Counted from the first letter of the stretch, positions 28,531 through 38,408 are shown. The stretch: DNA of 64,000 nucleotides from Leucobacter aridicollis (GCF_024399335.1 NZ_CP075339.1:3224001-3288000), one strand, 5' to 3'. Notes: generated by a model not told the origin, from the letters alone. Made by a program: numbers and translations.

Positions 28531-29004
28531 GTGAAACTATCACTAATGGTAGCTATATCGAAGAATGGAGTTATCGGGAATGGCCCTGATATTCCATGGA
28601 GTGCCAAAGGTGAACAGCTCCTGTTTAAAGCTATTACCTATAACCAATGGCTGTTGGTTGGACGCAAGACTTTTGAATCAATGGGAGCATTACCCAACCG
28701 AAAGTATGCGGTCGTAACACGTTCAAGTTTTACATCTGACAATGAGAACGTATTGATCTTTCCATCAATTAAAGATGCTTTAACCAACCTAAAGAAAATA
28801 ACGGATCATGTCATTGTTTCAGGTGGTGGGGAGATATACAAAAGCCTGATCGATCAAGTAGATACACTACATATATCTACAATAGACATCGAGCCGGAAG
28901 GTGATGTTTACTTTCCTGAAATCCCCAGCAATTTTAGGCCAGTTTTTACCCAAGACTTCGCCTCTAACATAAATTATAGTTACCAAATCTGGAAAAAGGG
29001 TTAA
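28531..29004 (+). CDS. dfrA1: DfrA1-type trimethoprim-resistant dihydrofolate reductase
   Basis: The 157-residue enzyme starts at a GTG and keeps the DHFR motifs [24 protein letters not shown] and [13 protein letters not shown]. Sequence [16 protein letters not shown] identifies DfrA1 rather than DfrA15. The C-terminus reads IWKKG, where I recall IWQKG for the reference, a possible single-base variant. It replaces drug-sensitive DHFR in folate synthesis. Its G+C content is far below that of its neighbours. The cassette spans 28511-29087 (577 bp) and is in second position, an unusual order. Confidence 0.95.
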   Translation: MKLSLMVAISKNGVIGNGPDIPWSAKGEQLLFKAITYNQWLLVGRKTFESMGALPNRKYAVVTRSSFTSDNENVLIFPSIKDALTNLKKITDHVIVSGGGEIYKSLIDQVDTLHISTIDIEPEGDVYFPEIPSNFRPVFTQDFASNINYSYQIWKKG

Positions 29005-29093
29005 CAAGTGGCAGCAACGGATTCGCAAACCTGTCACGCCTTTTGTACCAAAAGCCGCGCCAGGTTTGCGATCCGCTGTGCCAGGCGTTAGAT
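29000..29093 (+). repeat. attC site of the dfrA1 cassette
   Basis: It extends from GTTAAC, overlapping the dfrA1 stop, to the core G|TTAGAT at 29087/29088. The long arms (GGATTCGCAAACC and GGTTTGCGATCC) are self-complementary. The 3' conserved segment starts at 29088. Confidence 0.88.
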
Positions 29094-29195
29094 GCACTAA
29101 GCACATAATTGCTCACAGCCAAACTATCAGGTCAAGTCTGCTTTTATTATTTTTAAGCGTGCATAATAAGCCCTACACAAATTGGGAGATATATC

Positions 29196-29543
29196 ATGAA
29201 AGGCTGGCTTTTTCTTGTTATCGCAATAGTTGGCGAAGTAATCGCAACATCCGCATTAAAATCTAGCGAGGGCTTTACTAAGCTTGCCCCTTCCGCCGTT
29301 GTCATAATCGGTTATGGCATCGCATTTTATTTTCTTTCTCTGGTTCTGAAATCCATCCCTGTCGGTGTTGCTTATGCAGTCTGGTCGGGACTCGGCGTCG
29401 TCATAATTACAGCCATTGCCTGGTTGCTTCATGGGCAAAAGCTTGATGCGTGGGGCTTTGTAGGTATGGGGCTCATAATTGCTGCCTTTTTGCTCGCCCG
29501 ATCCCCATCGTGGAAGTCGCTGCGGAGGCCGACGCCATGGTGA
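29196..29543 (+). CDS. qacEdelta1: QacEdelta1 small multidrug (quaternary ammonium) exporter, 3'-truncated form
   Basis: This 115-residue SMR-family membrane protein has the opening [22 protein letters not shown] with the membrane glutamate, and three intact helices. The original fourth helix is replaced by the fusion tail [14 protein letters not shown] created when sul1 was joined, which is the defining feature of qacEdelta1. It gives weak efflux of quaternary ammonium compounds at most. It overlaps sul1 by 7 bp. Confidence 0.97.
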   Translation: MKGWLFLVIAIVGEVIATSALKSSEGFTKLAPSAVVIIGYGIAFYFLSLVLKSIPVGVAYAVWSGLGVVIITAIAWLLHGQKLDAWGFVGMGLIIAAFLLARSPSWKSLRRPTPW

Positions 29544-30376
29544 CGGTGTTCGGCATTCTGAATCTCACCGAGGACTCCTTCTTCGATGAGAGCCGGCGGC
29601 TAGACCCCGCCGGCGCTGTCACCGCGGCGATCGAAATGCTGCGAGTCGGATCAGACGTCGTGGATGTCGGACCGGCCGCCAGCCATCCGGACGCGAGGCC
29701 TGTATCGCCGGCCGATGAGATCAGACGTATTGCGCCGCTCTTAGACGCCCTGTCCGATCAGATGCACCGTGTTTCAATCGACAGCTTCCAACCGGAAACC
29801 CAGCGCTATGCGCTCAAGCGCGGCGTGGGCTACCTGAACGATATCCAAGGATTTCCTGACCCTGCGCTCTATCCCGATATTGCTGAGGCGGACTGCAGGC
29901 TGGTGGTTATGCACTCAGCGCAGCGGGATGGCATCGCCACCCGCACCGGTCACCTTCGACCCGAAGACGCGCTCGACGAGATTGTGCGGTTCTTCGAGGC
30001 GCGGGTTTCCGCCTTGCGACGGAGCGGGGTCGCTGCCGACCGGCTCATCCTCGATCCGGGGATGGGATTTTTCTTGAGCCCCGCACCGGAAACATCGCTG
30101 CACGTGCTGTCGAACCTTCAAAAGCTGAAGTCGGCGTTGGGGCTTCCGCTATTGGTCTCGGTGTCGCGGAAATCCTTCTTGGGCGCCACCGTTGGCCTTC
30201 CTGTAAAGGATCTGGGTCCAGCGAGCCTTGCGGCGGAACTTCACGCGATCGGCAATGGCGCTGACTACGTCCGCACCCACGCGCCTGGAGATCTGCGAAG
30301 CGCAATCACCTTCTCGGAAACCCTCGCGAAATTTCGCAGTCGCGACGCCAGAGACCGAGGGTTAGATCATGCCTAG
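29537..30376 (+). CDS. sul1: Sul1 sulfonamide-resistant dihydropteroate synthase
   Basis: The 279-residue enzyme begins [20 protein letters not shown] and keeps the pterin-binding DHPS motifs, including [10 protein letters not shown] and [11 protein letters not shown]. It supplies dihydropteroate despite sulfonamides. It is the hallmark of the class 1 integron 3' conserved segment and is directly linked to qacEdelta1 upstream and orf5 downstream. Confidence 0.97.
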   Translation: MVTVFGILNLTEDSFFDESRRLDPAGAVTAAIEMLRVGSDVVDVGPAASHPDARPVSPADEIRRIAPLLDALSDQMHRVSIDSFQPETQRYALKRGVGYLNDIQGFPDPALYPDIAEADCRLVVMHSAQRDGIATRTGHLRPEDALDEIVRFFEARVSALRRSGVAADRLILDPGMGFFLSPAPETSLHVLSNLQKLKSALGLPLLVSVSRKSFLGATVGLPVKDLGPASLAAELHAIGNGADYVRTHAPGDLRSAITFSETLAKFRSRDARDRGLDHA

Positions 30377-30503
30377 CATTCACCTTCCGGCCGCCCGCTA
30401 GCGGACCCTGGTCAGGTTCCGCGAAGGTGGGCGCAGACATGCTGGGCTCGTCAGGATCAAACTGCACTATGAGGCGGCGGTTCATACCGCGCCAGGGGAG
30501 CGA

Positions 30504-31004
30504 ATGGACAGCGAGGAGCCTCCGAACGTTCGGGTCGCCTGCTCGGGTGATATCGACGAGGTTGTGCGGCTGATGCACGACGCTGCGGCGTGGATGTCCG
30601 CCAAGGGAACGCCCGCCTGGGACGTCGCGCGGATCGACCGGACATTCGCGGAGACCTTCGTCCTGAGATCCGAGCTCCTAGTCGCGAGTTGCAGCGACGG
30701 CATCGTCGGCTGTTGCACCTTGTCGGCCGAGGATCCCGAGTTCTGGCCCGACGCCCTCAAGGGGGAGGCCGCATATCTGCACAAGCTCGCGGTGCGACGG
30801 ACACATGCGGGCCGGGGTGTCAGCTCCGCGCTGATCGAGGCTTGCCGCCATGCCGCGCGAACGCAGGGGTGCGCCAAGCTGCGGCTCGACTGCCACCCGA
30901 ACCTGCGTGGCCTATACGAGCGGCTCGGATTCACCCACGTCGACACTTTCAATCCCGGCTGGGATCCAACCTTCATCGCAGAACGCCTAGAACTCGAAAT
31001 CTAA
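30504..31004 (+). CDS. Orf5 GNAT-family acetyltransferase of the integron 3' conserved segment
   Basis: The 166-residue protein has the GNAT acetyl-CoA loop as LAVRRTHAGRGVSSALIEAC and the C-terminal LYERLGF motif. It is the standard orf5 that follows sul1 in class 1 integrons; its substrate is unknown. The 3' conserved segment continues for about 107 bp and is then cut by an IS6100 end at 31112. Confidence 0.93.
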   Translation: MDSEEPPNVRVACSGDIDEVVRLMHDAAAWMSAKGTPAWDVARIDRTFAETFVLRSELLVASCSDGIVGCCTLSAEDPEFWPDALKGEAAYLHKLAVRRTHAGRGVSSALIEACRHAARTQGCAKLRLDCHPNLRGLYERLGFTHVDTFNPGWDPTFIAERLELEI

Positions 31005-31111
31005 CGTCCGTTCGGGCATCGAGGTCCATGTCGGGGTGGGACGGGCCCGTGGCTTCAAGATCACTTGCAGTCCGACCGCGATGTCTTGGTTGCGCGAGAG
31101 GTTGTCGATAT

Positions 31112-31301
31112 GGCTCTGTTGCAAAAATCGTGAAGCTTGAGCATGCTTGGCGGAGATTGGACGGACGGAACGATGACGGATTTCAAGTGGCGCCATTTCC
31201 AGGGTGATGTGAGGCTCTGTTGCAAAAATCGTGAAGCTTGAGCATGCTTGGCGGAGATTGGACGGACGGAACGATGACGGATTTCAAGTGGCGCCATTTC
31301 C
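31112..31301 (+). mobile_element. Two tandem left-end fragments of IS6100
   Basis: A 101-bp piece (31112-31212) and an 89-bp piece (31213-31301) both start with GGCTCTGTTGCAAA and match the start of the complete IS6100 at 26517. The first stops after GGTGATGTGA, the second after CGCCATTTCC. They look like nested insertions trimmed by later events. Both are in the same orientation as the complete copy. Confidence 0.93.
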
Positions 31302-31791
31302 GGCTCTTGTGACTGATCCGTGGGTGGGTTGAGCGTGCTGAGAGCAGGACACGCCGTTCCTGGTCTAGGTTCTGAGGTGTTGAATCTCCAAAACCGAACC
31401 CAGAGAACGGCGTGCAAGAAACTACCCTATGGCGGCGTGTGCTCGGAGTCGAGCAGACGACCGTGATCGAGACCATCGAGTATGACGATGATGCGGGCAT
31501 CGTGACCGCTCACGTACGCCCCTCGAAGAGATTGAAACCCCGCTGCGGGAGATGCGGCGCGGTCGCTGGCCGCTACGACCAGGGTGAGGGGCGCAGACGC
31601 TGGAGGGCTCTCGATCTTGGAACAGTGCCAACGTATCTCGAGGCCGAAGCCCCCAGGGTTCGCTGCGCTGAGCATGGGGTCACGGTTGCGCAGGTGCCCT
31701 GGGCTCGTCATGGGGCTGGGCACACCAGGTTCTTCGATGACCAGACCGCGTGGCTGGCAACGGTGACGTCGAAGAGCGCGGCGACCGAGGA
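31302..31791 (+). mobile_element. ISL3-family insertion sequence, 5' fragment
   Basis: It starts with the ISL3-like end GGCTCTTGTGACTGATCC and contains the beginning of a transposase from the GTG at 31412 (QETTLWRRVLGVEQT). A zinc-ribbon region with PRCGRCGAV and VRCAEHG follows, then FFDDQTAWLATVTSKSA. Homology stops near 31790, so only about the first 125 residues remain and the transposase is not functional. Confidence 0.75.
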
Positions 31792-32124
31792 AAAACCTCG
31801 CGGCGACACAAGCAAGAACGGTTCGCATTGTTGGCTCGTGAAATTGGAACCGAGCAAGCACGCAGCGATCAGTTCGGAATGCGCACCGTCAACCCACAGC
31901 GTGCCGCCCGAGACGCCCTCACGCGAGCAACATTGGCGCGCGCCGAAGCCGACGAACTCCGCAACCTCTCAGTCAACGACGCTGCACGAATCATTGCAGC
32001 CAAGCGGGCCGAGCAGGAACAGACACGACGGCTGTTGGAGCAGCGAGAGCGGCAACTCAACCCGTTCCAGCGCACCACCCCCGGCAGCGACCCAGGTCGT
32101 GACGGGCCAGCACGCGGCCTGTGA
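31792..32124 (+). pseudogene. C-terminal fragment of a probable plasmid mobilisation protein
   Basis: From the ISL3 break point an open frame without its own start runs to 32124. Its 110 residues are helical and basic (SRRHKQERFALLAREIG, then ALTRATLARAEADELRNLS and RLLEQRERQLNPFQ), as in tails of corynebacterial Mob proteins. The identity is tentative. It lies upstream of the erm leader. Confidence 0.4.
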
Positions 32125-32171
32125 TTCCCGGGTTTGCTGCTCCGATGAACTCTGTGCTGCGATCGGGTAAG

Positions 32172-32246
32172 ATGATCGGCATGGGTAACTTGATTTGCGT
32201 GTTCGCTGTGACGCACACGCTTGCTGTTCGCGACCGCCGCGCCTGA
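32172..32246 (+). CDS. Leader peptide of the erm gene (24 residues)
   Basis: An ATG at 32172 (or 32181) opens a short frame ending AVTHTLAVRDRRA with TGA at 32244. The arginine-x-arginine motif (RDR) near its end is of the +x+ type at which macrolides stall ribosomes. Several inverted repeats follow (for example CCGAGA at 32282 with TCTCGG), arranged as an attenuator before erm at 32392. Induction by macrolides is inferred. Confidence 0.55.
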   Translation: MIGMGNLICVFAVTHTLAVRDRRA

Positions 32247-32391
32247 CGGCGCGCCTCGCTGAACGCTTCGCGCGTCGTCCATCCGAGAGACCATTCGCGT
32301 CTCGGAACGGCGATTTTGCGCATCCATTTTCTCCGTCTGCGCTCTGCCCTGTTTCCGAGGCGTTCCATCCTTTCTTTCTTGGAGCGCGAAC

Positions 32392-33153
32392 ATGCCTCGT
32401 TCATCCCACGGTGGCCGCCACGAACTCGGCCAAAACTTCCTCATCCACACACCCACAATCAGCAAGATCACCGCTCTAGTCACCGCGACGAAAGGGCCGA
32501 TACTCGAACTTGGCGCTGGAGACGGCGCACTCACGAGACCTCTCGCCCAGCTCGGCAGGCCGGTGACCGCGATTGACCTCGATGAGCACCGGATCGCTGG
32601 CCTCCGCCGCGCGCTGCCGGATGTGAAAATCAATCACGCCGACGCGCTCACCGTCCCTCTCGACCACCCCGTGATCGTGGGGAACATCCCCTTCCATCTC
32701 ACCACCCCGATCCTGCGCCGACTTCTCCGCGTCGGCACCTGGACTCAGGCGGTGCTCCTTACGCAATGGGAGGTCGCCCGCAAACGCTGCGGGATCGGTG
32801 GCTCCACCATGTTGACCGCACAAACCGCGCCCTGGTTCACCTTCGACCTCCACGGCCGGGTTCCCTCCTGGGGTTTCCGACCACGCCCCAGCGTCGATGG
32901 CGGCATCATCCAGATCAGCAGGCGCAAAGATCCGCTGATTCCCGGCTCGCAGCGCACCCGGTACCAACAGTTCGTACGCGCGGTATTCACCGGCCGAGGC
33001 AGAACCCTCGACCGTGTCATCGCGAACGCGAGCCACATCGACCCCGGCCGAGCCCGGCAACTCCTGAGGCAGTGCGGCGTCGATACACGCGCACTGCCGA
33101 GGGACCTGACACCGGAGCAGTGGGCCGGAATCTGGAACGCGATACCTGAGTAG
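32392..33153 (+). CDS. erm: Erm-family 23S rRNA (adenine-2058) N6-methyltransferase
   Basis: The 253-residue enzyme has SAM motif I ELGAGDGALTRPLAQLG near residue 40 and catalytic motif IV NIPFHLTTPILRRLL near residue 97, followed by QWEVARKR. It would confer MLSB resistance. It is shorter than Erm(X) and lacks that protein's long basic tail; the opening GRHELGQNFL is that of actinobacterial Erm proteins. I cannot assign it to a named class, so it may be a rare or new allele. A leader peptide and hairpins precede it. Confidence 0.9.
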   Translation: MPRSSHGGRHELGQNFLIHTPTISKITALVTATKGPILELGAGDGALTRPLAQLGRPVTAIDLDEHRIAGLRRALPDVKINHADALTVPLDHPVIVGNIPFHLTTPILRRLLRVGTWTQAVLLTQWEVARKRCGIGGSTMLTAQTAPWFTFDLHGRVPSWGFRPRPSVDGGIIQISRRKDPLIPGSQRTRYQQFVRAVFTGRGRTLDRVIANASHIDPGRARQLLRQCGVDTRALPRDLTPEQWAGIWNAIPE

Positions 33154-33303
33154 CCACCCCCAGAGCCACCATGCACGACACAACTTTCGCGATTCGTGGT
33201 CTCTCGGCCCGCGATGACGAGTCGGTCGCGTGAGCGTCCTCACGGCGACCGGTAGAATAGAACCGCGCGCACGCGCACGTTCACAGGTGAGTGTGTTTGG
33301 GGA

Positions 33304-33321
33304 ACCTCGGCTAGCCGAGGT
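33304..33321. repeat. 18-bp perfect palindrome at the truncated relaxase end
   Basis: ACCTCGGCTAGCCGAGGT is fully self-complementary and marks the point where the second relaxase gene breaks off. It creates the in-frame TAG stop and contains a CTAG core. It could be a scar of an earlier insertion or deletion event. Confidence 0.6.
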
Positions 33322-35860
33322 CGACGTGCTCGGCGACGTAGCTCACGGGCAGCGTGATCGTGGTGCGCCGCTTCGATCCTGCCCGCCGCACGGTGAGGGA
33401 TCCGTCGTCGTTCGCATGGGCGACGTGCCAGCGGTCGCCGTTTTTCACCCAGCTTCGCCCGAGCGAGAGGCGCCGATTGTTCTCGCGGGTGATGATGAGA
33501 TCTCCGCGGGAAACTTCGTTGCCGTCATGGAGTTTGACGCCGTCCACAGCGACGTCGCCCTGGAGGATTCGGTCGGTGCGGGCGCGGGTGTTGAGCGCAG
33601 AGACCGTGTCGAGGGTTTCCGCGATCAGCACCGTGCTCTTTCCCGCTGCGAGGTCTGTGCGCCAGGCTTGGTAGGCGGCTTCGAGAATCTCGTCATATCC
33701 GCCCGGCGTGACGCGCTGGTGCGCAATGTAGGTATCGATGACGTCGGTGTCGCCGATCCGCAACTGCAGGGACGCCTGCTTCTCCCAGTCGTTTCGGAAG
33801 CGACGCACATCGACCAGTTCCGGGGCGTCGCCGCGGTCACGCACGAGCATCCCGAACGCGCCGCCCGCGTCCACCGCTGCGAGTTGCGCCCAATCGCCCA
33901 CGAGCAGCACTTTCGCGCCGACCTGCTGGGCGTGACTGGTGATGGCATCGAGCGCGAACGTGCCACCCAAGGAGGCTTCGTCGATGATGACGAGCTGTCC
34001 GCGCGTGAGGTTCCATTTCCCGAGGCGATGCTCATGCAGCCACTTCGCCGTGTTCTCCGTCCCGATCTCCAGATCCCCGGCGAGGACGTCGGCGGCAGCG
34101 GCCGAGGGCGCGAGCCCGGTCACCGAGCCTGGCCCGTAGCGTCGCTCCCAGGCTCGGCGCAGGGCACGCATCGTTGTGGTCTTCCCAGTCCCTGCGGGGC
34201 CGACGAGTACGTCGAGGACGCGGCCGGAGACGCCGATCTTCGCGATCGCCTGCTCCTGGTCCACCGACAGGGTGTGCCCGTCGCGGTTCTTCGTTCTGGC
34301 AGCGTCCTCGATCCATGCCAGCGGTACGGTCGGCGCCGACCGATCATTCGACGCGCCAAGGAGTCGGTCTTCTGCCGCGAGCACCTGCTCGGAGGAGAAC
34401 ACCGTTCCGGCTTTGGGTCGGAACACGCTCGACCCGTCCGCGCGACGAAACAGCGAGGGGCTCTTCGCGAGCTCGGGCGGAGTGAGGCGCAGCGAGACCC
34501 GTTCTGCGGCATCGACGATCTGCTGGGTGATGACGTCCCGGTCGTTCGCGGACGCGAAGCGGAGAGCCATCGTCTGTCGCACGGCCTCCGCGTGGAGGTT
34601 CCACCGTTTCCACGTCGCTCGCCGGTCACCGACCTGCTGCACCACGACCTCGGCGACCTCCTCGAGATCCTCCAACGGGATATCGTCTGCCCGCAGCAAC
34701 GGTTCGTGCTCACTACCGGCGAGCAGTGCCGACGCCCAGGTTGGCGCGTCCTCACCCAGCAACGCGGTCGCGCGTTCTCGCCACTGGGAGGTGAGATCGC
34801 TGAGAGAGTGCTGCTGCTTCGGGGGCCGAGTCTCGAGCGTGGCCTGCTGCCGGAACTGCCACACCAGCTTCGGGGACGGCTGCCTCCCGTGCTTCGAGAC
34901 GTAGTCGTCGACCAGCCGGTCTTTGACCTGCTCGATATCGCGAGTACGGGAAGAGAACTCGTCCATCAGCTCCTGCGGCACGCCAACGATCTCCCACGCC
35001 GTGGAGCGCCCCGCACCGCGCTCACGGGCTTCCCACCCGACGCCGAGGATCTGAGTGAGATGGTCCGAGAGGACCGCGTTGTAATGCTCCGATAGGCCGG
35101 TGACGGCGGCGTGGATAGCGCGAGAATCGAGCGTGCGCCACTTCCCGTCATGAGCTGCTTGCACGCGGTTGGCGACGACAATGTGCGTGTGGAGTTGTGG
35201 ATCCGCGGCCCGAGAATCGTAATGATCGTAGGCAGTCGCAATCACACCCCGCACGTCGACTTGCGCGACGGCGCCACGCGCCCCTTTCGCGCCGACCCTG
35301 GTCATCGCGACGTCGCGCTCGAGTAGGGCGATCATGTCTCGGATCGCTGCGTGGTGAGCTTGGGCAATGAGTGCTTGCGTGCCGCCGTCGGCAACTGCCC
35401 AGAGGGTCGAGACGGACTTCGGGACCGAGAACGTGAGATCGAACCCTGCGACCGGCGCATTCGTTGGCTTCTGTGCTTCCTCCGCCTCGATCAGCGCTTG
35501 CTGCGCGGTACGCTCACCTGCGGTAAGGGACTTCGGGAGCTGATCGAGGCGGCGCTGCGTCCGCTCGCCCGCGGTGGCAAACTTTCGGTACGGACGCCCC
35601 AGTTGCTCGCCGCTGTTCGGATCCTGCCCGTGCCCCATGAGGCGCCGTAACTGCTCCTCGCTCACCGAGGCACCGACGGCGATCTCTCCGGCGAGTCCTG
35701 GGAGGCCGGCCCCGAGCCAGATGCCGGGAGGCGTTCCTGCTTCAAGGTAGTACCTTGTCAGCGCTGACGACGCATCGCGATCCCCGTCGCCAGCGACAAC
35801 TGCGTTCAGCAGGTACCGGTACCCGTCCCCAGCGGTCATGACCCTGATCGAGATCGTCAC
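33311..35860 (-). pseudogene. MobF relaxase-helicase, C-terminally truncated (second copy)
   Basis: The 849-residue product aligns with the relaxase at 9312-12878 along its whole length: catalytic LTRYYLEAG, metal motif QLHTH, helicase Walker A GPAGTGKT and Walker B VIIDEAS. It stops at YVAEHVDLG, where the full protein continues with the helicase motif VTSFRAQGLT and about 370 further residues. The stop lies inside an 18-bp palindrome. It may still nick DNA but should lack complete helicase function. It starts at GTG 35860, with a possible internal ATG at 35839. Confidence 0.85.
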
Positions 35861-36020
35861 ACTGGGCAGGTGCGCCGCAGATCTTGGGATCTACCCTCGG
35901 AAGGCGGAGAGCGCGATGTTTGCGTCAATGCAGGGAGATAGCGAAGAGCGCGCTTCAACGGAGATGCTCGAATGGGTCCACGACGGATTGGACTCCGTGG
36001 TCGCGGCAGACGTAGACGAT

Positions 36021-36155
36021 TCACACGCCGTACCCGTCGGCGCCGCTCGGCTCGGGGTCGCATTCTGCGCGGCAGACGTTACAGAGCCGGTGCTCGTTGC
36101 TCCCCCAGACCGTGACCTCGATATCGTCGGGGATCTCCATTCCGTCGAACTCCAT
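36021..36155 (-). CDS. Small 44-residue cysteine-containing protein
   Basis: The frame starts MEFDGMEIPDDIEVTVWGS and contains C-N-V-C and a later cysteine (LCNVCRAEC), suggesting a small metal-binding knuckle. It precedes the truncated relaxase gene on the same strand. No Shine-Dalgarno sequence is obvious, so it may be leaderless or not expressed. Family not recognised. Confidence 0.4.
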   Translation of the reverse strand: MEFDGMEIPDDIEVTVWGSNEHRLCNVCRAECDPEPSGADGYGV

Positions 36156-36255
36156 ATGCGGAGGTTAGCTGTCGCGGATTGAGTCGTGTCAAGATGCGGC
36201 ACCGATGCTAAACCGCCGTTACCTATGGTCATCGCGCCGGTCACGCACTCGACGC

Positions 36256-36506
36256 TTAGTTCTTGAGGTACTCGAGGACGGCGATGACGCGCTTGTTTCC
36301 TGTGCGCTCGTTAAGGTCGAGCATGGTGAAGATGCTGCTGATGTGCCGTTCCGCGATCGCGACGCGACATGCATACGGTCCCTGATTTGCTCGTTAGTGA
36401 GCTCCGTAGCCATGAGCAAAACGTCAGTATCGCGGAGGAGCTGCTGCGGGAGCGGGAAAGGATTGACCTTACTGACGCAGAGACCCAAAGCGCGAGCATC
36501 CCTCAT
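36256..36506 (-). pseudogene. Remnant of a LuxR-type HTH regulator, frameshifted
   Basis: The minus strand encodes TELTNEQIRDRMHVA in one frame and IAERHISSIFTMLDLNERTGNKR in another, ending at a stop at 36256. Together they form a LuxR/GerE DNA-binding domain (LTNxEI, then ERHISSIFxxLxLxxRT) broken by a small shift near 36365. The N-terminal domain is missing where tetR begins. It is a leftover of earlier cargo. Confidence 0.5.
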
Positions 36507-37072
36507 CGCTTTGATGCCAGCCCTTCAACCATTGCAACTAACCCGAACTCGAAATCTAGGTCTTGATCGACAGGCTCACATCCGTTGTCGAGCGCTGTTT
36601 GTTCTTCTAGTACGAAACCGACCGTATAGCGGCTGATAGCCATGAGAGCTCGGACCGCAGAGACCTCAGCGAATCCTTCGGACACGAGAAACTCGATCTG
36701 ACTTTCGGGGGCATCCGAGCCCGCTGGCATCTGGTCACTCTTTTGACGGTGAAACTCTGCGTGCAGCCGTGCTCCATCCCGGACTGCCAGAAGCGCTGTC
36801 CGGAAGCTCCGCGCGTTGCGCAGGAGAAAGTCGTCCCAGCGCTCCCCTGACTCTGGGAGTGAGGCGTGGTGTTCGCGATCAAGCACATCAGCTGCGAGCG
36901 ATCCGAGCAGGTGGCCCTTTGTCCGAAAGTGCCAGTAGAGCGCTGGCTGCTGCACCCGCAGATGCGCAGCCAGCGCCCGCGTGGTGAAACCGTCGATCCC
37001 CGTGTTATTGAGCACATGCCTCGCACCGCGCAAGACTGCTGCACGATCGAGTCGCGCTTGTTTCTGAGCCAT
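36503..37072 (-). CDS. tetR: TetR-family repressor of tetA (33/Z type)
   Basis: The 189-residue protein has the TetR helix-turn-helix in residues about 10-50 (GFTTRALAAHLRVQQPALYWHFRTKGHLL) and a helical ligand-binding domain of the tetracycline-repressor type. It is divergent from tetA, and the 38-bp gap holds two operator-like palindromes. Tetracycline-Mg binding should release it and induce the pump. It ends 3 bp inside the decayed luxR remnant. Confidence 0.88.
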   Translation of the reverse strand: MAQKQARLDRAAVLRGARHVLNNTGIDGFTTRALAAHLRVQQPALYWHFRTKGHLLGSLAADVLDREHHASLPESGERWDDFLLRNARSFRTALLAVRDGARLHAEFHRQKSDQMPAGSDAPESQIEFLVSEGFAEVSAVRALMAISRYTVGFVLEEQTALDNGCEPVDQDLDFEFGLVAMVEGLASKR

Positions 37073-37080
37073 GCTTGCAC

Positions 37081-37109
37081 TTTATCATCGATAACTTTAT
37101 CGTTGATAA
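37081..37109. promoter_or_regulatory. Paired tet operators between tetR and tetA
   Basis: TTTATCATCGATAA (37081-37094) and TTTATCGTTGATAA (37096-37109) are imperfect palindromes of the TATC...GATA tetO form, repeated 15 bp apart. They fill the space directly before the tetA GTG at 37111, so repressor binding would block both genes. Confidence 0.7.
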
Positions 37110-37110
37110 G

Positions 37111-38334
37111 GTGTCATCTCTCACTTCCGCTCGTGGCTCGTTGGCCACGGTCCTCATCACTGCCAGCCTCGATGCCGCCGGAATGGGCCTGGTGATGCCG
37201 ATCCTCCCCGCACTGCTAGACCATGCAGGCGTCCCCGCTGATGCGGTTCCGCTGAACGTCGGTGTACTGATCGCGCTCTACGCGATAATGCAGTTCGCCT
37301 TTGCCCCCATACTGGGAAGGCTGTCGGACCGGTTCGGCCGCCGCCGGGTGCTGCTCGCTTCTCTAGCCGGCGCAACCGTCGACTATCTCGTGCTCGCCAC
37401 GACCTCCACGCTGTGGGTGTTCTATATCGCCCGCGCAGTGGCTGGGATAACCGGAGCGACCAATGCGGTCACCGCCACCGTGATCGCCGACATCACGCCA
37501 CCCCACCAGCGCGCCAAGCGTTTCGGTTTACTCAGTGCCTGCTATGGCGGCGGAATGATCGCGGGGCCAGCCATGGGTGGACTGTTCGGTGCCATCTCGC
37601 CACATCTGCCGTTTTTGCTCGCTGCTCTTCTCTCAGCGAGCAATCTGGCACTCACCTTTATCTTGTTACGCGAGACCCGTCCTGATTCCCCTGCGCGCTC
37701 TGCGTCGCTCGCTCAGCATCGTGGTCGCCCCGGCCTCAGCGCGGTGCCTGGGATTACCTTCCTATTAGTCGCATTCGGCCTTGTTCAATTCATTGGGCAG
37801 GCTCCAGGTGCGACCTGGGTGCTGTTTACTGAACACCGCCTCGACTGGAGTCCCGTCGAAGTTGGAATCTCCCTGTCCGTCTTCGGGATCGTACAGGTTC
37901 TCGTGCAGGCCCTCCTTACTGGCCGCATCGTGGAGTGGATCGGTGAGGCAAAAACAGTCATCATCGGGTGTGTTACCGACGCCTTGGGTCTCGTAGGCCT
38001 GGCGATTGTCACTGACGCATTTTCCATGGCGCCTATCTTGGCGGCACTGGGGATCGGTGGCATCGGCCTCCCCGCTCTGCAAACCCTTCTCTCCCAGCGC
38101 GTCGATGAACAGCACCAAGGGCGCCTCCAGGGTGTGCTCGCCAGCATCAACAGCGTCACATCGATCTTCGGACCGGTCGCTTTCACAACGATCTTCGCGC
38201 TCACTTACATCAACGCCGACGGCTTCCTCTGGCTCTGCGCCGCAGCACTCTACGTGCCCTGCGTGATTCTCATCATGCGTGGTACAGCAGCGTCCCCGAA
38301 GTTCGGCTCATGGGCGAGCGGCGACTCGATGTGA
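37111..38334 (+). CDS. tetA: Tetracycline exporter TetA, 33/Z type (MFS)
   Basis: The 407-residue, 12-helix MFS pump has the TetA motif A GRLSDRFGRRRVLL in the first cytoplasmic loop and GLVMPILPALL in helix 1. It exchanges tetracycline-Mg for a proton. The length, the divergent repressor and the actinobacterial/IS6100 context agree with tetA(33) of corynebacterial plasmids, although Tet(Z) is close. The start is a GTG right after the operator; an in-frame ATG at 37075 lies before it. Confidence 0.88.
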   Translation: MSSLTSARGSLATVLITASLDAAGMGLVMPILPALLDHAGVPADAVPLNVGVLIALYAIMQFAFAPILGRLSDRFGRRRVLLASLAGATVDYLVLATTSTLWVFYIARAVAGITGATNAVTATVIADITPPHQRAKRFGLLSACYGGGMIAGPAMGGLFGAISPHLPFLLAALLSASNLALTFILLRETRPDSPARSASLAQHRGRPGLSAVPGITFLLVAFGLVQFIGQAPGATWVLFTEHRLDWSPVEVGISLSVFGIVQVLVQALLTGRIVEWIGEAKTVIIGCVTDALGLVGLAIVTDAFSMAPILAALGIGGIGLPALQTLLSQRVDEQHQGRLQGVLASINSVTSIFGPVAFTTIFALTYINADGFLWLCAAALYVPCVILIMRGTAASPKFGSWASGDSM

Positions 38335-38408
38335 GTTGTGAGACGTGAGCAGGAGCAACACGGCGGCGACACTGCTTCGCCATGGCCGACTAGCGAGACG
38401 GCGCCACC

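Noticed and set aside
32226..32391. CRISPR-like repeats before erm
   Set aside because: The repeats are short inverted arms of different sequence, as in an attenuator, without spacer periodicity. No cas genes are present anywhere in the window.
35838..36182. Plus-strand 114-codon frame upstream of the truncated relaxase
   Set aside because: It starts inside the relaxase 5' end on the opposite strand and has no ribosome site or family; the minus-strand 44-codon frame is more protein-like.
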